DNA of 64,000 bases from Pseudomonas sp. ACN8 (GTDB lineage Bacteria; Pseudomonadota; Gammaproteobacteria; Pseudomonadales; Pseudomonadaceae): contig NZ_MRCS01000001.1 of NCBI RefSeq assembly GCF_002303925.1, forward strand, positions 62,001-126,000. Direction: 5' to 3'. The notes under the pieces were generated by a model that worked only from the letters and a program-made list of their open reading frames with translations, made no database searches and was not told the origin of the DNA. Below, piece after piece: positions 36,982 to 47,112 of this stretch. The position numbers and the translations under genes were made by a program. Numbering within the stretch: the stretch's first letter is position 1; every line of letters begins with the position of its first letter.

Positions 36982-37521
36982 ATGAACAAAAAAGAAGCTA
37001 AAGCCAAAGTAAAAGACCTGATCTCGTCCGGAGTACCGAAATCGGAAGTATTCACTCGGCTTTCAGGCCAAGGGGTCAAGGACCGTCTGCTTGCCAGGTT
37101 GATCGCTTCAACTGCTGATCCCTACCTCTGCGATATACATGACCGCAAGGTTAATGCCGTTATTACACTCATGTTTATCCAGGCTGCACTCGTTCTTCTA
37201 GTCGGATTTATTGCAGGTTCGACTATTGGGCCTAACGCCAGATGGGTCGTTGGTGGTTTGGGCGCACTTATCCCGCTCTTGTTTGCTTGGGGGTTCTACA
37301 ATCATCTGGCAGGCGCTTACAATGCATATATTATTCTGTCCATGGGCTCGGTAGCGAGGCAGGTGGACGGGTTGGCTTCAGGGTCCATTACAATGTTTAT
37401 CGGCTCGGCCATAGCGCTCGGAATGTTTGCTTATATATTCTACGTTCGCCAGAAGTTATTTCCGGATTTGGCTTTTTTTTCACCGAGAAAAGTCAAAGGA
37501 CAGTATGTGTTTTCCAGTTGA
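36982..37521 (+). CDS. Membrane protein of unknown function
   Basis: 179 residues from the ATG at 36982. A soluble Lys-rich N-terminus (NKKEAKAKVKDLISSGVPKS) with the look of a small helical regulatory domain precedes four hydrophobic helices from about residue 60 (VITLMFIQAALVLLVGFIAG, WVVGGLGALIPLLFAWGFYN, AYIILSMGSVARQVDGLASG, MFIGSAIALGMFAYIFYVRQ). Its codon use is a little AT-richer than its neighbours. No family recognised. Confidence 0.65.
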   Translation: MNKKEAKAKVKDLISSGVPKSEVFTRLSGQGVKDRLLARLIASTADPYLCDIHDRKVNAVITLMFIQAALVLLVGFIAGSTIGPNARWVVGGLGALIPLLFAWGFYNHLAGAYNAYIILSMGSVARQVDGLASGSITMFIGSAIALGMFAYIFYVRQKLFPDLAFFSPRKVKGQYVFSS

Positions 37522-37821
37522 AGAAACTGCTAAAGATAAGTCAATTTAATGGTGCGAAGTAAATGAGGTTCTTGAGTGAGGGCGCGGGGGCAGATCTGTT
37601 TTTCACGTTAACCTGAACAGCAAGACTCGTGTTCGCTTATTTATGTATGTCTTATTCTTTGCATGTGCTCATCTGATACTCATGTGGAAAAGCTGGACGC
37701 TCAGGAACGGCCGTTGATTCGTCAATGGGACTTTTTCGGGACGGTAGCGACGGTCCGGGCCTGACCGTCGCGAATGTGAGTACCGTTTGCCTATACGCGG
37801 TATTTGCGGGGCGGATCGAAC
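37522..37821. other. Intergenic region with a 9-bp hairpin
   Basis: 300 bases, AT-rich on the left. At 37747-37771 GCGACGGTC / GACCGTCGC pair perfectly around a 7-base loop; there is no T-run, so it is at best a weak terminator for the converging genes on either side. Confidence 0.45.
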
Positions 37822-38367
37822 TCAGATCGAGCCAGCCGGCGTAACGGCAGGGAAGTCCTTCTCGGGATCGAACACGTTATTGAAAAAGTTCGTCAGGGAG
37901 TACATGGCCACCAACGCGACAATCTCCATGATATTCGCATCGGTGTAGCCCGCATCACGGACGGCTTTCAGATCAGCGTCACTGACCTTGCCGCGAGTCT
38001 CGATGACTTTGTGGGAGAACTGGAGGGCAGCGTCGCGCTTCGGGTCGGGGGCATGGCCCTTGCGAGCGAGAATGATTTCATCGGCCGACAGCTTGGCCAT
38101 ATGCTCGGCCGTAAAGCTGTGAACCGTCAGGCAGTAGTTGCAGCCATTCGCTTCGGAGACGGCGAGGCCGATACTGTCACGCGTCTTCAGATCGAGCGCT
38201 TTGCTCAAGGAGCCGAGCAGAGTAGCCCATGAGTTGAACGCGATTGGACTCTGCGCGAAGGTCATCATCATGTTTGGAGTGAACCCGATGTTCCTGGTGA
38301 ACGCATCGAGAGTCGGTTTCGAATCGGCCGGCACTTGTTCCGGCTTTAGAACTGCACTTCTAGGCAT
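37822..38367 (-). CDS. Carboxymuconolactone decarboxylase/AhpD-like peroxidase-related protein
   Basis: 181 residues from the ATG at 38367, with GGAG seven bases upstream. The redox motif is EANGCNYCLTVHSF (CxxC with following His), the signature of AhpD-like alkylhydroperoxidase proteins. Preceding DLKTRDSIGLAVS and following DEIILARKG support the fold. It probably acts in peroxide or redox stress. It lies 34 bases after the nitroreductase gene on the same strand, forming an operon. Confidence 0.88.
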   Translation of the reverse strand: MPRSAVLKPEQVPADSKPTLDAFTRNIGFTPNMMMTFAQSPIAFNSWATLLGSLSKALDLKTRDSIGLAVSEANGCNYCLTVHSFTAEHMAKLSADEIILARKGHAPDPKRDAALQFSHKVIETRGKVSDADLKAVRDAGYTDANIMEIVALVAMYSLTNFFNNVFDPEKDFPAVTPAGSI

Positions 38368-38401
38368 TGTAGTCTCCGTCAATTACCTGGTTTATTAACA
38401 G

Positions 38402-39019
38402 TTAAACGAGATCCAACACATCAGACAGCGGACGGCGCGGCTTCTGAGCCCAGTTCCCCGGACGTTCCGCGCCTATGGACAACAACATGACCGGCACTTC
38501 GTTTTCAGCCAGTCCGAATTCGCGGGCCACCGCTTCGGCATCGAAACCGATCATCGGCGTCGAACCCAGGCCTAGCGAGCGGGCGGCATAGATGATCGCC
38601 GACGCACCGAAGGTGGCGGTGCGTACTGCCTCGTCACGCTGGCGCTGTGGGTGCTCTGAATACAAATCGCGCGCGGGGAGTTCCCAATCCGGCACCATCG
38701 TTGCGGGCATGACGCCCGCTTCCACCAGCGGCGCAAGGCGTTCGGGTATGACGCTGGAATCGGCCAGTTGGCCGCAGATGATGAAGGTAACGGCGGCTTC
38801 AGTGATCGGGGGCTGATTCCAGGCGATAGGACTCAACCGGGCTTTGGCTCCAGGCGTACGTACCGCGATGAAGCGCCAGTTCTGTATATGGAAGGACGTT
38901 GGTGCCGTGGTGCCGATTCGCACCAACTCACGGATTTGGTCGTCGCTCAAAGTGGCGGCAGGGTCGTAGTACTTGGCGGCACTGCGACTCACGATACATT
39001 CGATGACGGCGTTGGTCAT
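38402..39019 (-). CDS. Nitroreductase-family FMN oxidoreductase
   Basis: 205 residues from the ATG at 39019 (AGGA upstream). Nitroreductase fold: SRSAAKYYDP (FMN-phosphate Arg/Ser), APTSFHIQNWRFIAV, FGASAIIYAARSLGLGSTPM and LLSIGAERPGNWAQKPRRPL. Such enzymes reduce nitro groups, quinones or flavins with NAD(P)H. First gene of a two-gene operon with an AhpD-like protein, divergent from a MocR-type regulator that probably controls it. Confidence 0.9.
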   Translation of the reverse strand: MTNAVIECIVSRSAAKYYDPAATLSDDQIRELVRIGTTAPTSFHIQNWRFIAVRTPGAKARLSPIAWNQPPITEAAVTFIICGQLADSSVIPERLAPLVEAGVMPATMVPDWELPARDLYSEHPQRQRDEAVRTATFGASAIIYAARSLGLGSTPMIGFDAEAVAREFGLAENEVPVMLLSIGAERPGNWAQKPRRPLSDVLDLV

Positions 39020-39071
39020 GATGGTTCCTATGGATGAGGGGGTAGGTTTCTCCGGCTTGGTCTTTAAATCT

Positions 39072-39127
39072 TGTACCGTCGATGGTACGAATAAAAGAAC
39101 CAAGATCACCCACCTTTGTGTGTACCA
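39072..39127. promoter_or_regulatory. Candidate MocR-type operator (repeated GTACC)
   Basis: Between the divergent nitroreductase and regulator genes, TTGTACC and GGTACGA form an inverted repeat at 39071-39090 with a 6-base centre, and a third GTACC follows in direct orientation at 39122-39126, about two half-turn multiples away. MocR/PdxR regulators are known to bind combinations of direct and inverted half-sites in such intergenic regions; the assignment here is inference. Confidence 0.5.
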
Positions 39128-39132
39128 AGAAT

Positions 39133-40563
39133 ATGAATTCAGACCTGCAAATCCAGCTCGACCGAACAGCAAAGCTGTCCCTGTCAGAGCAGATTCGTTT
39201 GAGTATCAGCAGGGCAATAGAGTCAGGCCTGCTCACACCAGGTACTCGATTGCCTTCGTGGCAGGATCTCGCCGCGCACCTTGGTGTGGCGCGCGGGACC
39301 GTTCAAACGGCGTATGAACGATTAGCCGACGCCCAAATGATCGAAACATTCGGAGCAAAGGGCACACGCGTGGCGCCACGCCCCCGTGCCGCGACGGCTC
39401 AACCGGCACCACCGGGGCCTGGAGCTTTTATGAGCGCCTATGAGCGGGTGAACACTGGACCTGCAATCTTTCAGCTCGGTATTCCAGCGTTTGATGGCCT
39501 GGAAAAGCTTTTCGCACGCGCGCGCTCGTCCAATCTGTTGAAAGCAGGATCTTTCTCGTCACTGATCTATCCCGATCCTCGCGGGGAATATGAGATGCGT
39601 CGAGAGATTGCAGGTTATCTCTCCATCTCCAGAAACCTGCACTGCCTCCCTGAGCAGGTGTTCATCACGTCGGGATACAGCTCCGGCTTAGGGCTTGCAC
39701 TGCGGGTGTTAGGTCTGGACGGTAAGAAGGTCTGGATGGAGGAGCCCGGATTCTTTCTTACCCGCAAGGGGCTGGAGCTCGCTCGCTTGAATGTCATTCC
39801 GATTCCGGTGGACGCCGAAGGCCTCAACGTAGACTACGGAATCGAGAAGGCCGCGGACGCTGCATTAGCCGTCCTGACCCCCGGTCAACAAGCGCCTTTG
39901 GGCTCGACTCTGTCATTGAGGCGACGGCTTCAACTGCTCGAATGGGCCGTCTCCAACGACGCCTGGATCATCGAAGATGACTACCTCAGCGAGCTGCAAC
40001 TGGAAGGCCGGGCGGCCCCTGCCTTGGCGTCTTTGGATGAGGGTAAACGGGTTATCCACATAGGTTCTTTCAGCAAGACTGTGAGCCCGGGGCTGCGACT
40101 TGGATTTGTTGTAGCGCCAACCGAACTTATTACTGCGTTCTCCGAGGTGGCGACGACGCTTGCCCCCGCGCCTTCACCCGTCATTCAACTCGCCACGGCT
40201 CAATTTATGCGCGAAGGCCACTACATTCGGCGTGTCCGTCGGCTCAAGCGACTGTATGTTGCCCAGCGTGACGCGTTATGCGAGCAGTTACGAATGCACG
40301 ATGCAGAGTGGGTCAAGGCAGGCCTGGCCGTGCTTCTCAGACTCCCCGACGGGGCACCCGACGTGCAAATCGTTCGGGAAGCGATGACCTTTGGCATGGC
40401 CCCATCGCCTTTGTCAGCGTGGTTCGCGACGCCGTCCAGGAGCTCCTCCGGCCTGTTGCTCGGAGTTGCCACAGCGTCTGAACCTTACCTTGCGACATCG
40501 TGCCATCGATTGTTCGAGATCATCGGGCGATATTGCGAGCCCGGTGTTCGAGGCGTCACATAA
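39133..40563 (+). CDS. MocR-family regulator (GntR HTH + PLP aminotransferase-like domain)
   Basis: 476 residues from the ATG at 39133; the frame extends upstream through the operator and is not used there. N-terminal winged helix-turn-helix of GntR type (SLSEQIRLSISRAIESG, LPSWQDLAAHLGVARGTVQT). The C-terminal ~350 residues form an aminotransferase class I fold; the PLP lysine is expected in HIGSFSKTVSPGLRLGFV and the cofactor Asp/Tyr region in AWIIEDDYLSEL. MocR proteins sense PLP or amino compounds and usually control divergent genes. Likely regulates the nitroreductase-AhpD operon. Confidence 0.9.
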   Translation: MNSDLQIQLDRTAKLSLSEQIRLSISRAIESGLLTPGTRLPSWQDLAAHLGVARGTVQTAYERLADAQMIETFGAKGTRVAPRPRAATAQPAPPGPGAFMSAYERVNTGPAIFQLGIPAFDGLEKLFARARSSNLLKAGSFSSLIYPDPRGEYEMRREIAGYLSISRNLHCLPEQVFITSGYSSGLGLALRVLGLDGKKVWMEEPGFFLTRKGLELARLNVIPIPVDAEGLNVDYGIEKAADAALAVLTPGQQAPLGSTLSLRRRLQLLEWAVSNDAWIIEDDYLSELQLEGRAAPALASLDEGKRVIHIGSFSKTVSPGLRLGFVVAPTELITAFSEVATTLAPAPSPVIQLATAQFMREGHYIRRVRRLKRLYVAQRDALCEQLRMHDAEWVKAGLAVLLRLPDGAPDVQIVREAMTFGMAPSPLSAWFATPSRSSSGLLLGVATASEPYLATSCHRLFEIIGRYCEPGVRGVT

Positions 40564-40620
40564 GAGGAGGAAACCTTCAGTGCCGGGGATGCTGGCAAGT
40601 ATTGTTGGTGAGTCCACCTC

Positions 40621-40675
40621 GCGCTCCTGGCTGGTTGCCGCCTGTCGTAAGGGCGGAAAACGGTCGGAAGCGGTC
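40621..40675. repeat. Dispersed hairpin repeat, copy A
   Basis: Reads GCTCCTGGCTGGTTGCCGCC, then CTGTCGTAAGGGCGGAAAAC and GGTCGGAAGCGGTC. The left and right halves are imperfect inverted repeats around CTGTCGTAA. Copies of the same design occur near 41.3, 42.8 and 62.5 kb. Confidence 0.65.
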
Positions 40676-40701
40676 ACCTCTGCGCCTCACAAACTCGACT
40701 T

Positions 40702-41208
40702 TCAGGCGCGCTTGGGGAGCTTCCAGTTCGGGCGGATGAAGTGGCATGTGTAGCCGTTCGGAATACGTTCGAGGTAATCCTGGTGTTCTGGTTCCGCCTC
40801 CCAAAAAGGCCCCGCTGGTTCGATTTCGGTGACTACTCGGCCTGGCCACAGGTGTGAAGCATCGACATCGGCAGCGGTGTCCTCGGCAATGTCGCGTTGC
40901 TGTTCGTTGAGGTAGTAGATCGCCGAACGATAGCTGGGGCCCAGGTCGTTACCCTGACGGTTGGGCGTGCTGGGGTCGTGTATCTGGAAGAAGAACTCAA
41001 GGATCTGCCGGTAGCTGATTACGGCAGGGTCGAAGACGATCTCGATGGCTTCGGCGTGGTTGCCATGGTTGCGATAGGTGGCATTCGGCACATCGCCGCC
41101 GGTATAACCGACCCGCGTGTGCAGCACACCGGGATAGCGCCGCAGCAGATCCTGCATGCCCCAGAAGCAGCCGCCGGCGAGAATGGCAGTTTCGGTGTGT
41201 CTGGTCAT
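40702..41208 (-). CDS. msrA: Peptide methionine sulfoxide reductase MsrA
   Basis: 168 residues from the ATG at 41208 (GGAAGG upstream). Catalytic motif GGCFWGMQ with Cys14, then [20 protein letters not shown] and [20 protein letters not shown], all diagnostic of MsrA. It reduces methionine-S-sulfoxide in oxidised proteins. No resolving Cys pair is obvious at the C-terminus (ends [10 protein letters not shown]). It is flanked on both sides by copies of a dispersed hairpin repeat. Confidence 0.95.
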   Translation of the reverse strand: MTRHTETAILAGGCFWGMQDLLRRYPGVLHTRVGYTGGDVPNATYRNHGNHAEAIEIVFDPAVISYRQILEFFFQIHDPSTPNRQGNDLGPSYRSAIYYLNEQQRDIAEDTAADVDASHLWPGRVVTEIEPAGPFWEAEPEHQDYLERIPNGYTCHFIRPNWKLPKRA

Positions 41209-41300
41209 GGTCTGTCCTTCCTCTCGGGAGCGTTGTGTATAGCCACTGTTATGAGGGCGTGTTGGCCAATTCCAAGGTTTCGCGCAAACAGAATTGGAAT

Positions 41301-41410
41301 GACCGCTCCTGGCCGTTTTCTGCCTGTCGTGAAGGGCAGCAGTCGACCCATAGCTGCCGGTGGCAACTGGCAGAAAATGACCGATCTCTGCTCGTCGTGA
41401 ATGGCGGTTT
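41301..41410. repeat. Dispersed hairpin repeat, copy B (double)
   Basis: GACCGCTCCTGGCCGTTTTC then TGCCTGTCGTGAAGGGCAGC and AGTCGACCCATAGCTGC, followed by a second unit running toward 41410 (GGCAGAAAATGACCGATCTC, TGCTCGTCGTGAATGGCGGT). It is the most complete copy, two units in a row, upstream of msrA. Confidence 0.65.
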
Positions 41411-41524
41411 CCGCCCAGGCCAACTGGCCCGACGCAAGGCGTAGAGCAAGGTGGCGGCATCTAGCCCCGGCAGCGTGCCGATTGCCCTTCAGTCGCGACC
41501 AGAAACAACATCGCTGATATCGGC

Positions 41525-42658
41525 TCAGTTGCCGTTCTTGATATTGCTCCAGAAGCGCGTACGGACACGATCCACCGCATGGGACTGCGGTTGCAGGGTG
41601 AACAGTGTGGCTATCACTTGCGCAGTGGGGTAGATGTTCGGGTTGTCGTTCACTTCAGCCGAGACCAGCGCCGTCGCGTCTTTGTTGGCGTTGGCGGTGA
41701 GCGCCAGATCGGTAGCAGGCGCAATCACTTCCGGGCGCAGCATGTAGTTGATGAAGGTCAGCCCATGCTCCGGGTGGCTGCCGTCTTTCACCAGTACCAG
41801 GTTATCGGACCACAGCGGTGCACCTTCGACGGGGATGCTGTATTCGATTTTCACTCCTTTTCCGGCTTCGTTGGCGGCTTGCTTTGCACCGAATACCGCG
41901 CCGGACCAGGTCAGGGCCACGCAGATATCGCCGTTGGCCAAGTCGCTGCCGATCTTCGACGAATTGAAATAGGTGATGTACGGGCGCAACTTCAGCATCA
42001 GCGCTTCGGCTTTTTTATAATCATCGGGGTTGCTGCTGTTGGGAGGGAGGCCAAGGTAGTGCAGGGCGATCGGCATGATCTCGGCGGGCGCGTCCAGAAT
42101 TCCCACCCCACATTGACTGAGTTTGGCCAGGTTCTCTTCTTTGAACAGCAGGTCCCATGAGTTCACCGGTGCCTGGTCACCCAGGATGGCGCGGACCTTT
42201 TCAACGTTGTAGCCAATCCCATCGGTGCCCCATAGGTAAGGTATGGCGTATTGGTTGTCAGGGTCGTTCGCGCGAAGCTTTTCCAAAATTATCGGGTCGA
42301 TGTGTTTCAGATTGGGCAGTTGGCTGCGGTCGAGCTTTTGCAAGGCACCCGCCTTGATCAGGGCGGGCAGGATGAAGTTACTGGCCACCACCACGTCATA
42401 ACCGCTATGGCCGGTCATCAGCTTGGCCTCCAGTACTTCGCCGCTGTCGAAGGTGTCATACACAGGTTCAATACCCGTTTCGCGCTTGAAATCCTGGAGG
42501 GTGGTCGGACCGATGTAGTCGTACCAGTTGTACACGTGCACGGTGGGCGTATCAGCTGTTGCAGTCGTTATCCAGGCCGACAGACAGGTGCTGATTCCGA
42601 GGTTCAAAGACGAGCGGTAACGACACAATGTGACACTCCTGGCCTGCTTCAGGACCAT
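41525..42658 (-). CDS. Polyamine-type periplasmic binding protein (PotF/SpuD-like), orphan
   Basis: 377 residues with an atypical signal region (SSLNLGISTCLSAWITTATA). The mature start VHVYNWYDYIGPTTLQDFKR matches PotF/PotD family proteins; SGYDVVVASNFILPALIKAG, IPYLWGTDGIGYN and ICVALTWSGAVFGA line the ligand cleft. No permease or ATPase gene is next to it, so it must use a transporter encoded elsewhere or act as a sensor protein. Weak ribosome site. Confidence 0.88.
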   Translation of the reverse strand: MVLKQARSVTLCRYRSSLNLGISTCLSAWITTATADTPTVHVYNWYDYIGPTTLQDFKRETGIEPVYDTFDSGEVLEAKLMTGHSGYDVVVASNFILPALIKAGALQKLDRSQLPNLKHIDPIILEKLRANDPDNQYAIPYLWGTDGIGYNVEKVRAILGDQAPVNSWDLLFKEENLAKLSQCGVGILDAPAEIMPIALHYLGLPPNSSNPDDYKKAEALMLKLRPYITYFNSSKIGSDLANGDICVALTWSGAVFGAKQAANEAGKGVKIEYSIPVEGAPLWSDNLVLVKDGSHPEHGLTFINYMLRPEVIAPATDLALTANANKDATALVSAEVNDNPNIYPTAQVIATLFTLQPQSHAVDRVRTRFWSNIKNGN

Positions 42659-43042
42659 GATGTTCGGGAGAGGACAGGTTAATGATGCAGGCTGTTGCGG
42701 CCTATTACCAAGGTGGGTTACTCGAAAGGGGTAGTGATTGGAAGCCTTGTCGCCAAGCGCTTTCTACAAAGCGCTGCAAGCGTTGAATACTTTGACGCCT
42801 TAAGTCGCAATGGGTCGTTTTCTACCCGTAGCGACAGACTGCTCCTGGCCGATTTCTGCCTGTTGCGAAGGACATCCACAACCCAGTATAGATAGTCCGT
42901 CCCGCCTTCACCGATACTGGTAACGGTTGCCATTGATACGCACTGCAACGACAACCCTGAGCGAGTCAGTATCGCTATCATAAATCGCTCGGGGCACGCG
43001 AATCGTGGCGCTTGTGGCGCTACGATCCGCGCATTAAGGTTG
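42659..43042. other. Intergenic region holding repeat copy C
   Basis: 384 bases between two minus-strand genes. The middle (42805-42872) is a rearranged copy of the dispersed hairpin repeat (ATGGGTCGTTTTCTACCCGT; GCTCCTGGCCGATTTCTGCC). No gene seen. Confidence 0.55.
42805..42872. repeat. Dispersed hairpin repeat, copy C
   Basis: Contains both halves of the family in opposite order: the AATGGGTCGTTTTCTACCCG half first, then CTGCTCCTGGCCGATTTCTG and CCTGTTGCGAAGG. It corresponds to the junction of two tandem units. Confidence 0.55.
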
Positions 43043-44329
43043 TCAGCGTTTGATCAATAACGACAACATTGCACTCGCCCCACAGAGTCCCGCTACAATC
43101 GGAAAAATGATCGACGTACTACCGGTTGAATCGATCATGTGGCCGATAACTGGCTCACTCATGCCTGCAAATGCATAGGACATGGTATTGAGTACGCCGG
43201 TTGCGGTGCCTGCAACGTGACGTCCAAAGATGTCCGGACACAGAGCCCAGAACGACGACGCCGGGCCGAAGACGAAAAACCCGCAAAGAAACAGCAAGCC
43301 AATCGCGACCATGCTTGCGTGCGGCACGAACATCATGATCATCGCGGTGGTTGAAGCGAGCACCATATACGAGACGATCGCCAGATAGCGTCTTCCCTGA
43401 AATACCACGTCGGAAATCCAACTGTTCGACAGGGCACCCAACGCCATCCCTACCGGCAGTGCGATAGTGATCCACTTCGGGTCAATAATCGCTGACGATG
43501 TCTTCCAGTCCAGCCCGAGAAAATGCACCGGTACCCAGACCACCAATGCGTAGCGCGCAGCGTTCTGGAAACCGATGGCGAATCCGGTGATATAAAGTCG
43601 CCAGTTCCGCAGCACGGTCACATAGCGCTGTGCACTGGTTGAATTATTTTCCGCTGCCGGCAGCGAGGTGTCGTCCGCCTGTTCAAGGGGGGCCGATTTA
43701 TTGTCTTCGGGACGCTCGGAGACAAAAAACCACAGGACAATTGCGCCAAGTAGCATCGACAGTGGTGCCAGCCGGAAAATCCAGATCCAGTCCAGTTGCA
43801 TCGCGCCCAGAATGACCAGCGGCAGAATAAACGCGAGCACAGAGGAGAAACCGGAAAATCCGACATAAACACCGTACACAAAGCCGCGATGTTTATGGCT
43901 CCACCAGTTCGACAGCAGGCGACTGCCGGGCGCAAAACCCATGGACTGGAAGTAACCGTTCGCCCCCCACGCAAGCAGGAAAAACCAGAACGAGTGGCCG
44001 AAGCTAAAGACCCAGTTGGCCCCCAGCGAGAGAATCGCGCCGGCGATCATCATTCGCTTGCCGCCGAACTTGTCGCCCAGATTGCCGTTGATGAACTGAC
44101 CGCCCGCGTAGCACCACAACATCATGGCGCTGATCCAGCCGATCTCGTATTTCGATAAACCGTAATCATGCTGAATGCCGGGGATCGCGAAGCCCAGGGT
44201 CTGGCGCCCTGTGTAATAGAAGAGATAGCAGAACGTAACGCCGATCAGTGCGCGCCATTTGTATTGGTCAAAGGTGGATACTCGCGAGTTCGCCTTGTAT
44301 TGCAGGGTATCAGCGGTTTTTGTAGGCAT
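43043..44329 (-). CDS. OPA-family MFS transporter, probable phosphonate uptake
   Basis: 428 residues, CGGAGA ribosome site before the ATG. Twelve helices. It carries organophosphate:phosphate antiporter features: GRQTLGFAIPGIQHDYGLSK, WISAMMLWCYAGGQFINGNL, GKRMMIAGAILSL and WWSHKHRGFVYGVYVGFSGF. Cotranscribed with phosphonoacetate hydrolase gene phnA (97 bases upstream), so phosphonoacetate or a related phosphonate is the likely substrate. A gene of this kind accompanies phnA in phosphonoacetate-degrading pseudomonads. Confidence 0.87.
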   Translation of the reverse strand: MPTKTADTLQYKANSRVSTFDQYKWRALIGVTFCYLFYYTGRQTLGFAIPGIQHDYGLSKYEIGWISAMMLWCYAGGQFINGNLGDKFGGKRMMIAGAILSLGANWVFSFGHSFWFFLLAWGANGYFQSMGFAPGSRLLSNWWSHKHRGFVYGVYVGFSGFSSVLAFILPLVILGAMQLDWIWIFRLAPLSMLLGAIVLWFFVSERPEDNKSAPLEQADDTSLPAAENNSTSAQRYVTVLRNWRLYITGFAIGFQNAARYALVVWVPVHFLGLDWKTSSAIIDPKWITIALPVGMALGALSNSWISDVVFQGRRYLAIVSYMVLASTTAMIMMFVPHASMVAIGLLFLCGFFVFGPASSFWALCPDIFGRHVAGTATGVLNTMSYAFAGMSEPVIGHMIDSTGSTSIIFPIVAGLCGASAMLSLLIKR

Positions 44330-44344
44330 GCCTGTCTCCGTGTG

Positions 44345-45742
<1,398 letters not shown>

Positions 45743-45789
45743 TCACACAATCGAATTAAACTGGCGATATCTGTGCATGAGGCTCACAC

Positions 45790-46689
45790 ATGAGGCAAAA
45801 ACTTCCGCCGCTTCACGCGCTGCGCATTTTTGAAGTGGCCGCCCGGGCAGGCAGTTACTCGGCTGCGGCCCGGGAACTGAACCTGACTCACGGCGCGGTC
45901 AGTCGGCAGATTGCGGCCCTTGAGGAGTGGCTCGGTCAACCGCTGTTTGTGCGTGATGGGCAGAGCATGGTGGCGTCGCCCCATGCCCGGGCGCTCGCCC
46001 GGGAAATCAGCGCCGCGTTCGATCACATCGCGGACGCTGCCGAGCGCTATGGCAAGAAGCAGCAGCTGAAAATCATCCGTGTCAGCGCCCCGGCCACCGT
46101 CGCGATGCGCTGGCTGATCCCCCGATTGCCTTTGTTTACCGAGACACACCCCGGGGTGGACGTGCGCGTTTCGACCGTGCTTTCGACGCAACCGGCGTTC
46201 ACGGGAAGTTTCGACATTGCCATACGACGGGGCGTACCAAACGGTGGTCAATTTCAGGCAATACCCTTGTACCGGGAATCGAATACGGTGATTGCGAGCC
46301 CGTCTTTGCTCGCCAGGACAGGCATCGAGGCAGTTGAGCAACTGGCCGCCGAAACCTGGTTGACCACCGAAACCCGCCCAGGTGACTGGGAAGCCTGGTT
46401 GGAAAGTGCAAATCAACCGATGCTTCGAGCGAGCCGAACCTTGCGCTTCGATCATTTCTTCGTGACGTTGCAGGCCGTCGTCGATGGGCTTGGTTTCGGA
46501 ATAGGTCCCTTTCCAACGCTTGAGGCCGAATGTGCCACCGGACGGTTGCAGAGACCCTTTCCGGCTTTGCGCTCACTCGGCCCGACTTACTATGCGCTGG
46601 TTCCGCTTGACGCCGACAAGCCCGTCCATTTGCGGGCCTTTGTTGATTGGCTGCAATCAGTGAGTGTGACAGGTGAGGAATCGCAGTGA
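45790..46689 (+). CDS. LysR-family regulator of the phosphonoacetate genes (GcvA-like)
   Basis: 299 residues. HTH at 5-65 (LPPLHALRIFEVAARAGSYS, ELNLTHGAVSRQIAALEEWL), followed by a LysR effector domain of the GcvA/AmpR type (APATVAMRWLIPRLPLFTET, FDIAIRRGVPNGGQF). The opening RQKLPPLHALRIFEVAAR is typical of GcvA-like members. Divergent from phnA, with 140 bases between starts, it is the expected activator of the phn pair, as known for the LysR regulator beside phnA in strain 23F. Confidence 0.9.
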   Translation: MRQKLPPLHALRIFEVAARAGSYSAAARELNLTHGAVSRQIAALEEWLGQPLFVRDGQSMVASPHARALAREISAAFDHIADAAERYGKKQQLKIIRVSAPATVAMRWLIPRLPLFTETHPGVDVRVSTVLSTQPAFTGSFDIAIRRGVPNGGQFQAIPLYRESNTVIASPSLLARTGIEAVEQLAAETWLTTETRPGDWEAWLESANQPMLRASRTLRFDHFFVTLQAVVDGLGFGIGPFPTLEAECATGRLQRPFPALRSLGPTYYALVPLDADKPVHLRAFVDWLQSVSVTGEESQ

Positions 46690-47112
46690 TGGTAGTCGTA
46701 GATATTGGTGCCGGTATTTAAGGCTCCCTGGCTTTCGTCCCTTCAGTGATCTCAGCGAACCGGATCGACAGTTTTACCGGTTCGAAGTGGATGGGCAATA
46801 AGACGCTTAACGGTCCCCCTTGTACTGATTAGTCAATGATGTGCATCGATTTGAGGCTGATTCGGTGGTCATGAAAATGCCCGGAAAATTGCCGTAATGC
46901 TGTTCAGTTAAGGAAATTGTAGGAGCGAGCTTGCTCCGGGCGGCGTTCCGACGATGGACTCAAGAGCGCCGCGTTTTGCCAGTAAATACGCGTTATCGTT
47001 AACGACCATCGCGAGCAGGCTCGCTCCTACAGAGGACCACATTCGCTTAAGTGAACAGCATTTCGGCAAATTGCCGGGCATTTTCATTCCTCAAACCCCA
47101 GGGTGGCGTGGC
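46690..47112. other. Intergenic region occupied mostly by a MITE-like element
   Basis: 423 bases without a gene. The right half (46872-47086) is a symmetric repeat element listed separately. The left part (46690-46870) shows only an AT-poor stretch, possibly including the terminator of the LysR gene; no clear T-tailed hairpin was found. Confidence 0.5.
46872..47086. mobile_element. Nested MITE-like element: 41-bp terminal inverted repeats around a REP pair
   Basis: The outer arms (46872-46912 and 47046-47086) are near-perfect 41-base inverted repeats: TGAAAATGCCCGGAAAATTG on the left versus TGAAAATGCCCGGCAATTTG read from the right, with four mismatches over the arm. Inside is an inverted REP pair, TGTAGGAGCGAGCTTGCTC at 46919-46937 and GAGCAGGCTCGCTCCTACAG at 47012-47031. 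No coding capacity, so movement would need a transposase in trans. Confidence 0.7.
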
